A stretch of 64,000 nucleotides of DNA from Actinomadura sp. GC306. Its GTDB lineage: Bacteria > Actinomycetota > Actinomycetes > Streptosporangiales > Streptosporangiaceae. Below the pieces are notes generated by a model. The model did no database searches, was not told where the DNA came from, and worked only from the letters and a program-made list of their open reading frames with translations. The first letter of the stretch is position 1; every line of letters starts with the position of its first letter. Positions 37,548-46,963 of the stretch are shown here, one piece after another. The position numbers were made by a program, and so were the translations under genes. The stretch is from assembly GCF_004348665.1 (NCBI RefSeq), contig NZ_SMKM01000004.1, positions 1 through 64,000 on the forward strand. Direction: 5' to 3'.

Positions 37548-40500
37548 TCAGTCCGACTGCAGGATGCGGTCGGCGACGCGGCTGGCGGCCTTGCCGTCGT
37601 CCAGTTCGCAGAAGCGCCGGGTGAACCGCTCGTAGGGGGCGGCGTAATCGCGTTCGACCTCGCCGATCGAGCGGAGGGCGTCGATGACCTCGTCGGACGA
37701 GCCCAGCAGCGGGCCGGGCGCCTCCTGCTCGAAGTCGAAGTAGAAGCCGCGCAGCTCGTCCCGGTAATGCTCCAGGTCGTAGGTGAAGAACAGCATCGGG
37801 CGGCCGGTGTTCGCGTAGTCGAACATCAACGACGAATAGTCGGTCATGAGGACGTCCGAGACCAGGAACAGCTCTGCGATGTCAGGATAGGCCGACACGT
37901 CCCGGACGAAGCCGTCCGCACGCTCCGGAACGGTGTCGACCACGTTGGGGTGCCGCCGGATCAGCAGCACGTGGTCCTCGCCGAGCTCGGCCACCGCCCG
38001 GTCCAGGTCCAGCCGCAGGTCCAGGCGGTACTTGCCGGGACCGTAGTAGCTGTCGTCCCGCCAGGTCGGCGCGTACAGGACCGCCCGCTTGCCCGCCGGC
38101 AGCCCGAGCCGCTCGCGCACCCGCTCGGCCAGCAGGTCCCGGTCGGGCGAGGCCAGCACGTCGTTGCGCGGATACCCCGTCTCGATGAGCTCGCCCTCGT
38201 AGCGGAACGCCCGGCGCAGGATCGGTGTGCTGAAGGCGTTCGGGGAGACCAGGTAGTTCCAGTTCGGAGTCTCCTTCGCCACCTTCTCCAGATAGCGGGA
38301 GTTGGCGAACTGCACGTCCTCGATGTCGAACCCGATGCGCTTCAACGGGGTGCCATGCCACGTCTGGACGACGACCTGGCCGGGGCGCCGCACGAACCAC
38401 TCAGGCAGGTGCGCGTTGGTGACGATGTAGCGGCTCCGGGCCATGGCCTCGTACCACTCGGCTCCCCACAACCGCACCGGACGCGCCGTCCCGGAAAGCT
38501 CCACCTGCCTGTCCCGGACCACCCACAGGTGCTCCACGTCGGCGCCTCTCCGCACGAGTTCGTCGTGGATGGCGCGCGGGCTGTCGGAGTACTGCTTGCC
38601 CGAGTAGCTGTCGTACACCACCGCTGGACGGACGGAGCGCAGGCGCCGCGGCCTGCGGTAATGCCGGATGCGGGTCCGCATCTGGCGGTACGCGCCGCGC
38701 TCGTCCGGCCGCAGGTCGGAATGGGCCTCGACGACCGGCACGTCGTAGCCCTGCTCGCGGAAGGCATAGCGGCGGCCATCGAGCGCCATCTCCACCGGCA
38801 GGTGATCGAGCGCCCGGTGATCCAGCAGCACGGCCGAGCTCGTCCTGCTCCCGGACGGCCGGACGCGCACTCCCCACACACCGGCCGGCAACGGCAGGAC
38901 CCCGCCGAGCGAGACCAGGCGGCTCAACGGGAGCTCGGCTTTGAATCGGCCGCCGTCCGTGCAGGACATCGGAAACGCGCGTTCCTCGTTCCGGTCGCGG
39001 CTGCGCAGCAACAGCTGCGACGGAGCCGACAGGCCGGACGGGCGATCACCGGTCAGCACCAGCGTCCCACCCGGCTCCCAGACCGCGCCGGTGATCACGG
39101 GACGAAGCGTGCGGACCTTCAGCCACGCATAGCCATGGCGCGAGCGGTAGACGGCGAGCTCCCTGCCGGCGAGGGTGTACAGCCCCTCGGCGGCGTCATC
39201 GTCGAACACCAGCCGATGCGGTTCCTCCGCCCCGGCGGAACCGGCCGGCACGGTCATGTCCAGCCGCCAGCCGATCCCGTCGTCGGGTTCGGCACCCTGC
39301 CCGTGACCGGGCGTGCGAGCCGGCTCCGCTCCGGCGGCGGGAATGTCGGCGACCAGATCGCGAAGCGGGACACGTACGCGGAAACCGCCGCGGGCCGTAG
39401 CTTCGGCGGCCACCGGGTAGCGGTTCAGCTCCGTTCCAGTGCGCCGGCGCACCGCCATCGCGGCCCCGTCCGGTACACCGCCGGGCATCCTTCCACGGAT
39501 CTCCACGGCGTCATCGACCATCCGGTGGCCGGTGACGCGTGCCCGCACGGTCTCCACCCGCAGCCGCAGCGTCCCGCGCGTGATCAGCGGGATCACGCGT
39601 ACGTCCTCATCGACATAGCGCCAGGCCGGATGCGCGCCGCTGCCGGAGGCCGGCGCCGCCAGCGCGCAGCGCCGCAGCACCCCGCCGCCGTACACCCCGG
39701 CCGCGACCAGCCAGGTTCCATCCACGTACCGCCCGCCTCGCCGCAGCCGTTTCGGGTCGACCGTGCATGAGAAGCCCGACCAGCGGTGAGTCCGGTGCGG
39801 ATCGCCCGACGTCTCGTCGGCATCCGGGCAGAGCCGGGTGCGCGCCGGAACGGCCCGGGTACGGCCGCTCCCCATCTCCCGTACGCCGATGGCTTTGAGG
39901 GACGACCATGGGAACCGCGTGCCGACGTAGGCGACATAGGCATGGCCGGTGATGTGCAGCCTGCCGCGCCGCCATGTCACCTCGTGGAGCCGCGCCTTGG
40001 CCGCCAGCTCTTCGCCGAGCCGGAACACCCGCCGCGGAATCCGCAGCAGCCGATCGCGCCGGAACGGGTACTTCGCGTAGTAGCGCCACAGCCTGCGGGC
40101 CACGGGAATCCGCAGTTTCCGCCGCTCGTAGGTCAGGACCTCCAGCAACTCCGGCACCAGCCCGCGCTCCACCAGATGCCATTTCAGCCGCATCATCGCC
40201 GGCAGCGCGTCCAGTGCCGCCCGGTCGGCTTGGGCAAGGAAGTCGCGCGCCAGCTCTATGAACCGCGTCCGGAATTCATCATCGGCCTCGTCCATCACGT
40301 TCAAGAAGATGCGCAGGTCGCTGCGCAGCGCCACCTCGTCGTATTCACGCTTGCACGCGCGCACCGCCCGTTCGGGCCGCGCCCCCAGGAACCGGCTAAC
40401 GGTCTCCACAGCGGCGAACCGGTCGGTCACGGCGCGGATCTCGGTGCGGCGCTGCGTGATCGACAGCGCACCGCCGACGCGCTGCCGCCAGTAGTAGACC

Positions 40501-41114
40501 GGCTCGCTGACGACATCGACCGTCGAGGCCAGGAAATGCGCCGGCAGGGTCACCGGTATGTCCTCGTACAGGACTCCCTCGGGGAAACGGAACGCGTGCT
40601 CGTCCCAGAACCGGCGGCGGAACACCTTGTTGGGCACCAGCCGGTCGTACATCAGCTGGTGGTCGCGGGTGATGTGCGTGCGCAGGCGCGTCGTCCCCAT
40701 CGGAAGGCGGTGCATCGGCGACTGGACGAGTTCGCGGTCGGTCAGCAGGAGCACATTTCCGGAGGCGATATCCGATCCTGTGCGCTCCAATGTCCCCACG
40801 AGCAGTTCCAGCGCGTGACCGGGCAGTACGTCATCACTGTCGACGAACGCGAGGTACTCCCCGCGCACCTCGGCCGCCCCCACGTTGCGCGCCTGACCGA
40901 GGCCGCCGTTGGACTGCCGGATCAGCCGGAACCGGGCGTCCCTGTCCGTGAACTCCTGAGCGATCTCCGCACCGGCATCGGTCGATCCGTCGTCCACGAG
41001 TACAACGTCCAGCTCACGGAGCGACTGCCGGGCGATCGAGTCCAGGCACTCCCGTAGATACGGCTCGACGTTGTAAATGGGCACTACCACCCCAACGCGC
41101 GGCTCGGAGTCCAT
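37548..41114 (-). CDS. Bifunctional glycosyltransferase family 2 / CDP-glycerol glycerophosphotransferase (TagF-like)
   Basis: 1188 residues. The GT2 domain (about 5-240) has VVVPIYNVEPYLRECLDSIA, DDGSTDAGAEIA and the DSDD metal motif (AFVDSDDVLPG). A middle of about 450 residues is beta-rich and may bind polymer. The C-terminal TagF/TagB-type domain (about 800-1185) has VVQTWHGTPLKRIGFD, YPRNDVL, YAPTWRDD, LIRRHPNV, and LMTDYSSLMFDYANTGRPML. It probably builds a glycerol-phosphate wall teichoic acid. ATG 41114 is preferred (GGAGG 8 nt upstream); GTG 41129 is possible. First gene of the operon with the AftA-like gene. Confidence 0.9.
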   Translation of the reverse strand: MDSEPRVGVVVPIYNVEPYLRECLDSIARQSLRELDVVLVDDGSTDAGAEIAQEFTDRDARFRLIRQSNGGLGQARNVGAAEVRGEYLAFVDSDDVLPGHALELLVGTLERTGSDIASGNVLLLTDRELVQSPMHRLPMGTTRLRTHITRDHQLMYDRLVPNKVFRRRFWDEHAFRFPEGVLYEDIPVTLPAHFLASTVDVVSEPVYYWRQRVGGALSITQRRTEIRAVTDRFAAVETVSRFLGARPERAVRACKREYDEVALRSDLRIFLNVMDEADDEFRTRFIELARDFLAQADRAALDALPAMMRLKWHLVERGLVPELLEVLTYERRKLRIPVARRLWRYYAKYPFRRDRLLRIPRRVFRLGEELAAKARLHEVTWRRGRLHITGHAYVAYVGTRFPWSSLKAIGVREMGSGRTRAVPARTRLCPDADETSGDPHRTHRWSGFSCTVDPKRLRRGGRYVDGTWLVAAGVYGGGVLRRCALAAPASGSGAHPAWRYVDEDVRVIPLITRGTLRLRVETVRARVTGHRMVDDAVEIRGRMPGGVPDGAAMAVRRRTGTELNRYPVAAEATARGGFRVRVPLRDLVADIPAAGAEPARTPGHGQGAEPDDGIGWRLDMTVPAGSAGAEEPHRLVFDDDAAEGLYTLAGRELAVYRSRHGYAWLKVRTLRPVITGAVWEPGGTLVLTGDRPSGLSAPSQLLLRSRDRNEERAFPMSCTDGGRFKAELPLSRLVSLGGVLPLPAGVWGVRVRPSGSRTSSAVLLDHRALDHLPVEMALDGRRYAFREQGYDVPVVEAHSDLRPDERGAYRQMRTRIRHYRRPRRLRSVRPAVVYDSYSGKQYSDSPRAIHDELVRRGADVEHLWVVRDRQVELSGTARPVRLWGAEWYEAMARSRYIVTNAHLPEWFVRRPGQVVVQTWHGTPLKRIGFDIEDVQFANSRYLEKVAKETPNWNYLVSPNAFSTPILRRAFRYEGELIETGYPRNDVLASPDRDLLAERVRERLGLPAGKRAVLYAPTWRDDSYYGPGKYRLDLRLDLDRAVAELGEDHVLLIRRHPNVVDTVPERADGFVRDVSAYPDIAELFLVSDVLMTDYSSLMFDYANTGRPMLFFTYDLEHYRDELRGFYFDFEQEAPGPLLGSSDEVIDALRSIGEVERDYAAPYERFTRRFCELDDGKAASRVADRILQSD

Positions 41115-41256
41115 TCGCCCCGCCTCCACTCAGCCCCCGGGGATTATCCGGCAGCGCCCCGCACACGCGTCTCGGGCGAAGTGCAGTGCCGGCCGGACTC
41201 GCTGATCTCAATGTCATCTCTTCAACACTTTCGCGGGTGGCGCCCTCCATTCAATA

Positions 41257-41270
41257 GGGACCTTCGTCCT
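41257..41270. promoter_or_regulatory. DosR/DevR-like box upstream of the TagF-like gene
   Basis: GGGACCTTCGTCCT, 13 of 14 to the window consensus, 143 bp upstream of the TagF-like ATG and just beyond the 3' end of the acetyl-CoA synthetase gene. It suggests wall-polymer synthesis belongs to the same regulon; a relic promoter is the alternative. Confidence 0.55.
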
Positions 41271-41353
41271 CAAGATCACTCCGGCGGCCGGTTCCGCCCG
41301 GCCGCCATCGGCCCTGCCGCCCGGACGGTGGTGATGGCGCACGACGGCTCCTC

Positions 41354-43990
41354 TCAGCGCAGGCGGCGCAGGTACGGGTCCCAGATGCGGCGGGGGGCGA
41401 GGCGGACGCGGGCGTCGACGGCCACCACTCCGTCCGGGCGGACGATGGTCGGATTGAGGTCGAGTTCGGCGATCTCCGGGTGGTCGGCGGCCAGTCTGGA
41501 CAGCCGCAGCAGCACGTCGCGCAGCGCCGGGACGTCACCGGCCGGGCGGGCGCGGTGGCCGCGCAGCAGCGCGGCCGAGCGCGTTTCGCCGATCAGGTCG
41601 TCGGCCTCCCCGGCGGTGAGCGGCGCCAGGCGGGCGGCGCGGTCGGCCAGGGCATCGGTGTCGATGCCGCCGGCGCCGAAGACCACCACGGCGCCGAACA
41701 CCTCTTCCTGCACGGCGCCGCACAGCACCTCGACGCCCTCGTCCGCCATGGCCTGGACGAGCACGCCTTCGAGATCGTCCCCGAAGCGTTCGACCAGCCA
41801 CCGGAAGGCATCGTGGACGTCGTCGTCGCCGCGCAGGCCCAGGTGCACGCCACCGGCCGCGGTCTTGTGCACCACGCCCGGCACATGCGCCTTCATGGCT
41901 ACGGGGGCGTCCAGTTCGCGGGCGGCCGCGACCGCCTCCGCCCGCGTGCGCGCCCAGCGCCACGGCGCCAGCGGCAACCCGTAGGACTGCAGCAGGCGGA
42001 AGGTCTCGGCGGGCGGAAGCCGGCCGCCCTCCGGCGCGCCGGCCAGGAAACCGCCGATGATGCGACGCGCCTCCTCCACGTCCAGGCCGGTGAGCTCGGG
42101 CGGCGCGTCGGCCGGGGCCCCGCGGCGCCGCGCGTGCGACCACGCGTGGGCGAACGCGCGGACGGCGTTCTCCGGATAGGCGTAGCAGGGGATCCCATTG
42201 GCGATCTTGACGGTCTCCGGCTGACCGAGGACCACGGCCGCGACCGGCTTGGCACAGCCGCCCAGGGCGGCCCGCAGGTCGCCGAGCGCGGTGGGGGCCA
42301 CCAACGCCACGACGACGTCCACCGCGGCGTCCGCCGCGACGGCGTCGACGGCCTTGCGGAACACACCGGCGGGGACGGCGGCGGTGGTGTCGACGGGGTT
42401 GGCGACCGCCGCGCAGGACGGCAGGACCGCGGTAAGGCGCCGGCGGGTCGCCGCGCCGAGGACGGGGACGGTCAGCCCGGCGTCGGCGCAGGCGTCGGCG
42501 GCCAGCACCCCGGCGCCGCCCGCGTTGGAGACCACCGCCACCCGCGGCCCGGCCGGCAGCGGCTGGGTCGCCAGCAGCGCGGCGGCGTCGACCAGTTCAC
42601 CGAGGTCGTCGGTGGCCACGATGCCGGCCTGCGCGAACAGCGCCCGGCGGGTGAGTTCGGGGGTCGCGGCGGCCGCGGTGTGCGAGGCGGCCGCCCGGCT
42701 GCCAGGGGCCGAACGCCCGGCCAGGACGGTCAGCAGCGGCATCCCGGCGGCGACCCGGCGGGCCGTCCGGGCGAACTTGCGGGGATTGCCGAAGGACTCG
42801 ACGTGCAGGATTCCCAGCCGGGTCGTCTCGTCCGCCTCCCACCACATGAGCATGTCGTTGGCACTGACGTCGTACTTGTCGCCGACCGAGGCGAAGGTGG
42901 ACAGGCCGACGCCGAGCCGGGACAACTGCTCGACCAGCGCGATGCCGACGCCGCCGGACTGCACCGCCACTCCCGCCGCGCCGCGGACGGGAGCACGGGC
43001 ACCGAAGGTCGCGTCCAACCCGATCGCGGTATTGGCGATGCCCAGGCAGTTCGGCCCGACCAGCCGCATGCCGTACTCGCGGCACACGGCCACCAGATCG
43101 CGTCCCCGGTCCGCGGTCAGCCCCGAACTGATCACCACGAGGGCCGGGGTCCCGACCCGGCCGCAGGCGGCCGCGGCCTGCACGACGGCGCCCGCCGGAA
43201 CGGCGATGACCGCCAGGTCGAGCGGCTCGGGCAGATCGGCGGGCGTCGCCACACAGGGCACACCGTGCAGGTCCGCGCCCGCCGAGTGCGGATTGACCGC
43301 GTAGACGGCGCCGCCGAAACCGCCGGCGACGATATTGCGGACGATCTCCGCCCCGACCGTCCCGCGCCGCCGGGACGCGCCGACGACCGCGACCGTCCGC
43401 GGCCGCAGCAGCGGCTCCAGGCTCGCCACGTCCGCGCGCCGCTCCCGCTCGGCCACCGCGTCCAGATACGCGTCGTCGGACACCAGCGGCATGGTCAGCT
43501 CGACCACCCCGTCCCGGATCCGGCGCAGCGCCGGCATCCCGGCGTCGGCGAACACGCGCAGCATCGCGGTGTTGGCGGGAAGCGTGTCGGCGCGGAAGGC
43601 GACGACGCCGTTGGCGCGGGCCAGCGAGCCCAGGTGCTCCAGCAGCAGGGTGCCGACGCCGCGGTGGTGCATCCGGTCGGCGACCGCCATCGCGACCTCC
43701 GCCTCCCCCGGCACACCGGTCGGCTCGTACTCCGCGACCCCGACCAGCTCACCGCCCAGCCATGCTCCCAACGCCGCATGGTCATGGTCTTCGGCACGGC
43801 ACACCCGCACGGCCACCTGGACCGCCATCGACCGGTTGAGGCCGAAGAAGCGCAGGTACACGCTTTCGTCGCTCAGCCCGCGATGGAGTTCGCGTACCGC
43901 GTCGCAGTCCGCCTCGGCCAGCCGCCTGATCTCCACCTGGGTCCCGTCGGTCAGCAACGCGAACGCCCGTGCATCGGTGAGCTCCGTCAT
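41354..43990 (-). CDS. GNAT acetyltransferase / ADP-forming acyl-CoA synthetase fusion (Pat-like)
   Basis: 878 residues. GNAT domain about 6-165 (IRRLAEADCDAVRELHRGLS, MHHRGVGTLLLEHLGSLAR). CoA-binding domain about 185-290 (VVGASRRRGTVGAEIVRNIV). Succinyl-CoA-ligase-like domain about 300-480 (GPNCLGIANT; AVQSGGVGIAL; ASHTAAAAT around the phospho-His). ATP-grasp domain about 640-870 (PVAMKAHVPGVVHKTAAGGV, ELDLNPTIV). It makes acetyl-CoA or acetyl-phosphate-derived ATP and/or acetylates Lys residues of other proteins, as in mycobacterial/streptomycete Pat enzymes. ATG 43990 has two boxes just upstream. Confidence 0.9.
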   Translation of the reverse strand: MTELTDARAFALLTDGTQVEIRRLAEADCDAVRELHRGLSDESVYLRFFGLNRSMAVQVAVRVCRAEDHDHAALGAWLGGELVGVAEYEPTGVPGEAEVAMAVADRMHHRGVGTLLLEHLGSLARANGVVAFRADTLPANTAMLRVFADAGMPALRRIRDGVVELTMPLVSDDAYLDAVAERERRADVASLEPLLRPRTVAVVGASRRRGTVGAEIVRNIVAGGFGGAVYAVNPHSAGADLHGVPCVATPADLPEPLDLAVIAVPAGAVVQAAAACGRVGTPALVVISSGLTADRGRDLVAVCREYGMRLVGPNCLGIANTAIGLDATFGARAPVRGAAGVAVQSGGVGIALVEQLSRLGVGLSTFASVGDKYDVSANDMLMWWEADETTRLGILHVESFGNPRKFARTARRVAAGMPLLTVLAGRSAPGSRAAASHTAAAATPELTRRALFAQAGIVATDDLGELVDAAALLATQPLPAGPRVAVVSNAGGAGVLAADACADAGLTVPVLGAATRRRLTAVLPSCAAVANPVDTTAAVPAGVFRKAVDAVAADAAVDVVVALVAPTALGDLRAALGGCAKPVAAVVLGQPETVKIANGIPCYAYPENAVRAFAHAWSHARRRGAPADAPPELTGLDVEEARRIIGGFLAGAPEGGRLPPAETFRLLQSYGLPLAPWRWARTRAEAVAAARELDAPVAMKAHVPGVVHKTAAGGVHLGLRGDDDVHDAFRWLVERFGDDLEGVLVQAMADEGVEVLCGAVQEEVFGAVVVFGAGGIDTDALADRAARLAPLTAGEADDLIGETRSAALLRGHRARPAGDVPALRDVLLRLSRLAADHPEIAELDLNPTIVRPDGVVAVDARVRLAPRRIWDPYLRRLR

Positions 43991-44028
43991 GTCTCCAGCG
44001 TCCGCCGAGCACCCCGCACGGGCCCAGC

Positions 44029-44063
44029 GTCCCAAGGTCATCTGCGGACGGGACCTTCGTCCC
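44029..44063 (-). promoter_or_regulatory. Tandem DosR/DevR-like boxes upstream of acyl-CoA synthetase fusion
   Basis: GGGACCTTCGTCCC at 44050-44063 is the best box in the window (perfect GGGAC/GTCCC arms). A weaker site GTCCCAAGGTCA lies at 44029-44040, 21 bp away centre to centre, two helical turns as in tandem mycobacterial sites. The pair lies 39-73 bp before the ATG. Confidence 0.75.
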
Positions 44064-44180
44064 CACCAGCGGCCCGCCCGACGCGGGAGGAGCCACGCGG
44101 GGCTTCGGCACCTCTTCAGCCGCCGACGCGCCCTTCAGACGCCCGGCACGCCTTCGCGCACTCGCGGTGAGCGCCCGCCG

Positions 44181-45026
44181 TCATCCGGAAGGGGACGGCA
44201 CGACGGCGACCGTGCACGGGGCGTGCTTGAGGAGCGCGTCGCTGGTCGCCCCCAGTGCCAGGGCGTCCACGACACCCGCGCCGCGGGCGCCGACCACGGT
44301 CAGGCTCGCCTCCTCCGCCGCCTCGAGCATCGCCTCGCGCGGGGACTTGAGCACGAGCGACGTGGTGGCCTGGACGTGGGGGTACTTCACCAGCCAGGGC
44401 GCCACCGCCCGCTCCAGCACGGCCCCGCATACCCGGCGCAGTCTCTCCTCGTCACCGAACAAGGAGAGGTCCCCGTCCGGCGCCGCCCCGGGCTCCCAGC
44501 AGCCGTACACGGCCCTCAGCCGCCAGCCGCGCAGCGCCGCCTCCTCGAAGGCGGAGGCCAGCGCGACGTCCGCACCGGCCGAACCGTCCACCCCGACGAC
44601 CACCAGGCCGTCGCGGGTCGCCGCGGACCGTACGACCACGACGGGGCGGTCGGCTTCGGCCGGCACGCGCAGTGCCGTTGAACCCACGGGCACCTCGTCC
44701 GGCTCGTGCGAGCCGATCACGATCAGCTCGGCGCCGTGCCCCTCGTGCACGAGGGCCGGGGCGGAGCTGCCGTCATGCAGCCGCTTGTGCACCTTCAGGC
44801 CCGGAGCCATGTCCCGTGCCAGTGCCGCGCCGTGGTCGAGCAGGTGCCCGCCCATCCGGCGGACGATGGCCAAGCCCTCGTAATCGATGTAGCTGATCGG
44901 GTACGGCCAGCGCCAGACGTGGCAGACCGTCAGCGGCAGCCGCCGCAGCCGGGCTTCGTCCACCGCCCACCGCAGGGTGCGCTCACTCTCGCTGCTTCCG
45001 TCGTAGCCGACGACCACATGGCTCAT
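44181..45026 (-). CDS. Universal stress protein (two UspA domains)
   Basis: 281 residues; ATG 45026 (MSHVVVGYDGSSESERTLRW) follows AGGAGG. Domain 1 runs to VPAEADRPVVVVRS with the loop VIGSHEPDEVPVGSTALRV; domain 2 starts LVVVGVDGSAGADVALASAF and has VVGARGAGVVDALALGATSDAL, CTVAVVPS. Tandem UspA proteins bind ATP and slow growth in dormant mycobacteria. Only about 40% like the copy at 27986 by eye, so not a recent duplicate. Confidence 0.92.
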   Translation of the reverse strand: MSHVVVGYDGSSESERTLRWAVDEARLRRLPLTVCHVWRWPYPISYIDYEGLAIVRRMGGHLLDHGAALARDMAPGLKVHKRLHDGSSAPALVHEGHGAELIVIGSHEPDEVPVGSTALRVPAEADRPVVVVRSAATRDGLVVVGVDGSAGADVALASAFEEAALRGWRLRAVYGCWEPGAAPDGDLSLFGDEERLRRVCGAVLERAVAPWLVKYPHVQATTSLVLKSPREAMLEAAEEASLTVVGARGAGVVDALALGATSDALLKHAPCTVAVVPSPSG

Positions 45027-45099
45027 GACGTCCTCCTGTCTCCGGTTCCATGACACTCCAGAGCTCATTGCCGGGACAGGGCCGAACGGCCCTGCGCGC

Positions 45100-45113
45100 G
45101 GGGCCTTCCGCCT
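45100..45113 (-). promoter_or_regulatory. Weak DosR/DevR-like box upstream of universal stress protein
   Basis: GGGGCCTTCCGCCT on the plus strand: the GGNCCTTC core is kept and the arms are imperfect. It lies 74-87 bp before the ATG at 45026, the same distance as in front of the other universal stress protein. Confidence 0.4.
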
Positions 45114-45253
45114 GCGGCTCGGGATCCTCGCCCGGCTCTCGACCGCCAGGCCGGTCTTCGGCGCGTGTCAGGATGGCCTGGCCGCCTGACGCCGGGGCCG
45201 CACGATGAAAGGACGCCCACCGTCCGGTGGGCGTCCTTGCTGTCTCGGTCAGG

Positions 45254-45817
45254 TCACTTGAGGATCGGGAAGCGCTGGGCGAGCTTGGTGTTGCTCCACC
45301 ATTCGCCGAGGCCGAGGGTGTCGCCGGCCTTGACAAGGGCGAGTCCGGCCAGGACGAGGGCGTAGATGAGGTGGTCGTCCATGAAGGGGTTGTTCTCCGG
45401 GGGCAGGACGGCCGTCCACATCAGGACCAGCAGCAGCGCGCCGCTGGCGGCGGCGATCCGCATCGCGATGCCCAGGATGAGCGCGGCGCCGATGCCGGCG
45501 AGGCCGATCATGAAGAGCCAGTCGGCCCAGGCCGCTCCCGCCAGGTCGTTGTAGAGGCCGGCGAAGGGGCCCTTGGGGGCGTTGGCCAGGAAGCCCTCGG
45601 TGGGGCTGGCGCCGTCGATCCACGCCTTGCCGGCGGGGGTGGCGTAGCCGAGGCCGAACAGCTTGTCGATGAAGGCCCAGGCGAAGATCCAGCCCAGCGC
45701 GATCCGGGTCACGGCCCAGACGTAGCGTGCCGCGGGCGACTCGGTGAGGGGGGCGGGGGTCACCACCCGGATGATGGTGCTCTGCCCTTTGCGGGTCTTG
45801 TGCTCGCTGACTGCCAT
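45254..45817 (-). CDS. DoxX-family membrane protein
   Basis: 187 residues, four spans: YVWAVTRIALGWIFAWAFID, WLFMIGLAGIGAALILGIAM, ASGALLLVLMWTAVLPP, YALVLAGLALVKAG. The motif PPENNPFMDDHLIYA is typical of the larger actinobacterial DoxX/quinol-oxidase-subunit-like proteins. DoxX proteins act in membrane redox and thiol-stress complexes. A box lies 95 bp upstream. A shortened near-identical copy lies at 19949-20206. Confidence 0.88.
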   Translation of the reverse strand: MAVSEHKTRKGQSTIIRVVTPAPLTESPAARYVWAVTRIALGWIFAWAFIDKLFGLGYATPAGKAWIDGASPTEGFLANAPKGPFAGLYNDLAGAAWADWLFMIGLAGIGAALILGIAMRIAAASGALLLVLMWTAVLPPENNPFMDDHLIYALVLAGLALVKAGDTLGLGEWWSNTKLAQRFPILK

Positions 45818-45911
45818 GGCCCTTCGCCTTCTCTCGTTCGGCCTTTTCCCTTCACCAACGAGTCAACCGCCGCGCCATCCGCCGCCCTAGGACCGTAGGG
45901 GCACCCCCGAC

Positions 45912-45925
45912 AGGACCAAGGTCCC
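45912..45925 (-). promoter_or_regulatory. DosR/DevR-like box upstream of DoxX
   Basis: Plus strand AGGACCAAGGTCCC; gene strand GGGACCTTGGTCCT, 12 of 14 to the window consensus, 95-108 bp before the ATG. The surrounding promoter is shared with the DoxX remnant. Confidence 0.6.
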
Positions 45926-46036
45926 CAAGCCGGGTGGTCCGAAGGGATCGACCGCCCGCGAGTCCAGGTCTCCGAGACGAATCCGAGGCGAGCGGGCCGT
46001 TGCGCGTTCTTCGCCTGCGGACGGACCGTCGGCCGG

Positions 46037-46963
46037 TCACCGCGGCGCCGGTTCCGGCGTGGTGGCGCCCGGTCCCTCTTCGGTGGCCGGCCGCCCCCGC
46101 CGTTTCCCCCTGCGCTTCGGGCGCCTGTGCGTCAGAAGCACGGCGACCGCGGCGACGAGGACGCCTGCGGCCGCCGCACAGCCGACGGGGATGGTGAACA
46201 GGGCATGGCGTACCGCGTCCGGCGCCTGCTGGGCCACCACGATCGCGGCCATCATCAGGACGAACCAGCCGAATGCCTGGCGGAGCCGCGCCGGATCGAG
46301 GCGTCCGCCCAGCCGTGCGCCGACCAGGCCGCCCACGACGGCCGCGCCGGTCACCGCCAGGGCCAGCGGCCAGTCGATGCCGACGCCGGACAGGTATCCG
46401 GCGAGGCCGGCGAAGGACTTCATCGCGATGACCAGCAGCGAGGTGCCGACCGCGGCGGGCATCGACAGGCCGCCGAGCAGAGCGAGCGCTGGAACGACGA
46501 GGAATCCTCCGCCCGCCCCGACCAGTCCCGTGACGATTCCGACGATCACTCCTTCGGCCAGAATCCGCGGCATCGGGCGTTCGACCGGGCGACCCGCGAC
46601 GGCGGGGCGGCTGCGGAGCATCGCGATCGCGGTCACGGCCATCATCACCGCGAAGGCGGCCAGCAGTACACCGGCGGGTATGTAGGCCGCCAGCCGTCCA
46701 CCGGTGTAGGCGCCGGCCATACCCGCGCCGCCGAACAGCAGTCCGGTGCGCCAGCGGACCTGCCCGGCTCGGGCGTGCGGCAGAAGACCGGCCAACGCGG
46801 TTCCTCCCACCACGAACAGCGACATGGCGATCGCCTGCTTGGCCTCGACCCCTGCCACGTAGACCAGGATCGGCACGGTGAGTATGGACCCGCCGCCGCC
46901 GAGCAGCCCGAGCGAGATGCCGACGGCGACCGAGGCGAGCAGTGTCAGCGCGAGCGTCAGCAT
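46037..46963 (-). CDS. TauE/SafE-family sulfite/organosulfur exporter
   Basis: 308 residues, eight or nine spans. Two half-repeats each carry the TauE glycine motif: ISLGLLGGGGSILTVPILVY near the N-terminus and IVTGLVGAGGGFLVVPALAL in the middle, plus MKSFAGLAGYL. The C-terminal tail is basic. ATG 46963 overlaps the stop of the rhodanese gene, so the two are coupled. In cst operons the TauE protein exports sulfite or thiosulfate produced by persulfide oxidation; that role fits here. Confidence 0.88.
   Translation of the reverse strand: MLTLALTLLASVAVGISLGLLGGGGSILTVPILVYVAGVEAKQAIAMSLFVVGGTALAGLLPHARAGQVRWRTGLLFGGAGMAGAYTGGRLAAYIPAGVLLAAFAVMMAVTAIAMLRSRPAVAGRPVERPMPRILAEGVIVGIVTGLVGAGGGFLVVPALALLGGLSMPAAVGTSLLVIAMKSFAGLAGYLSGVGIDWPLALAVTGAAVVGGLVGARLGGRLDPARLRQAFGWFVLMMAAIVVAQQAPDAVRHALFTIPVGCAAAAGVLVAAVAVLLTHRRPKRRGKRRGRPATEEGPGATTPEPAPR

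Noticed and set aside
36160-37635. 491-codon plus-strand frame opposite the AftA-like gene
   Set aside because: Mirror frame, no start signal, biased composition.
41480-44170. 896-codon plus-strand frame opposite the acyl-CoA synthetase fusion
   Set aside because: Mirror frame with low-complexity Gly/Arg/Gln composition.
45078-45093. AGGGCCGAACGGCCCT hairpin upstream of the universal stress protein
   Set aside because: Simple GC palindrome of a kind expected often at this base composition; no placement logic beyond the nearby box.
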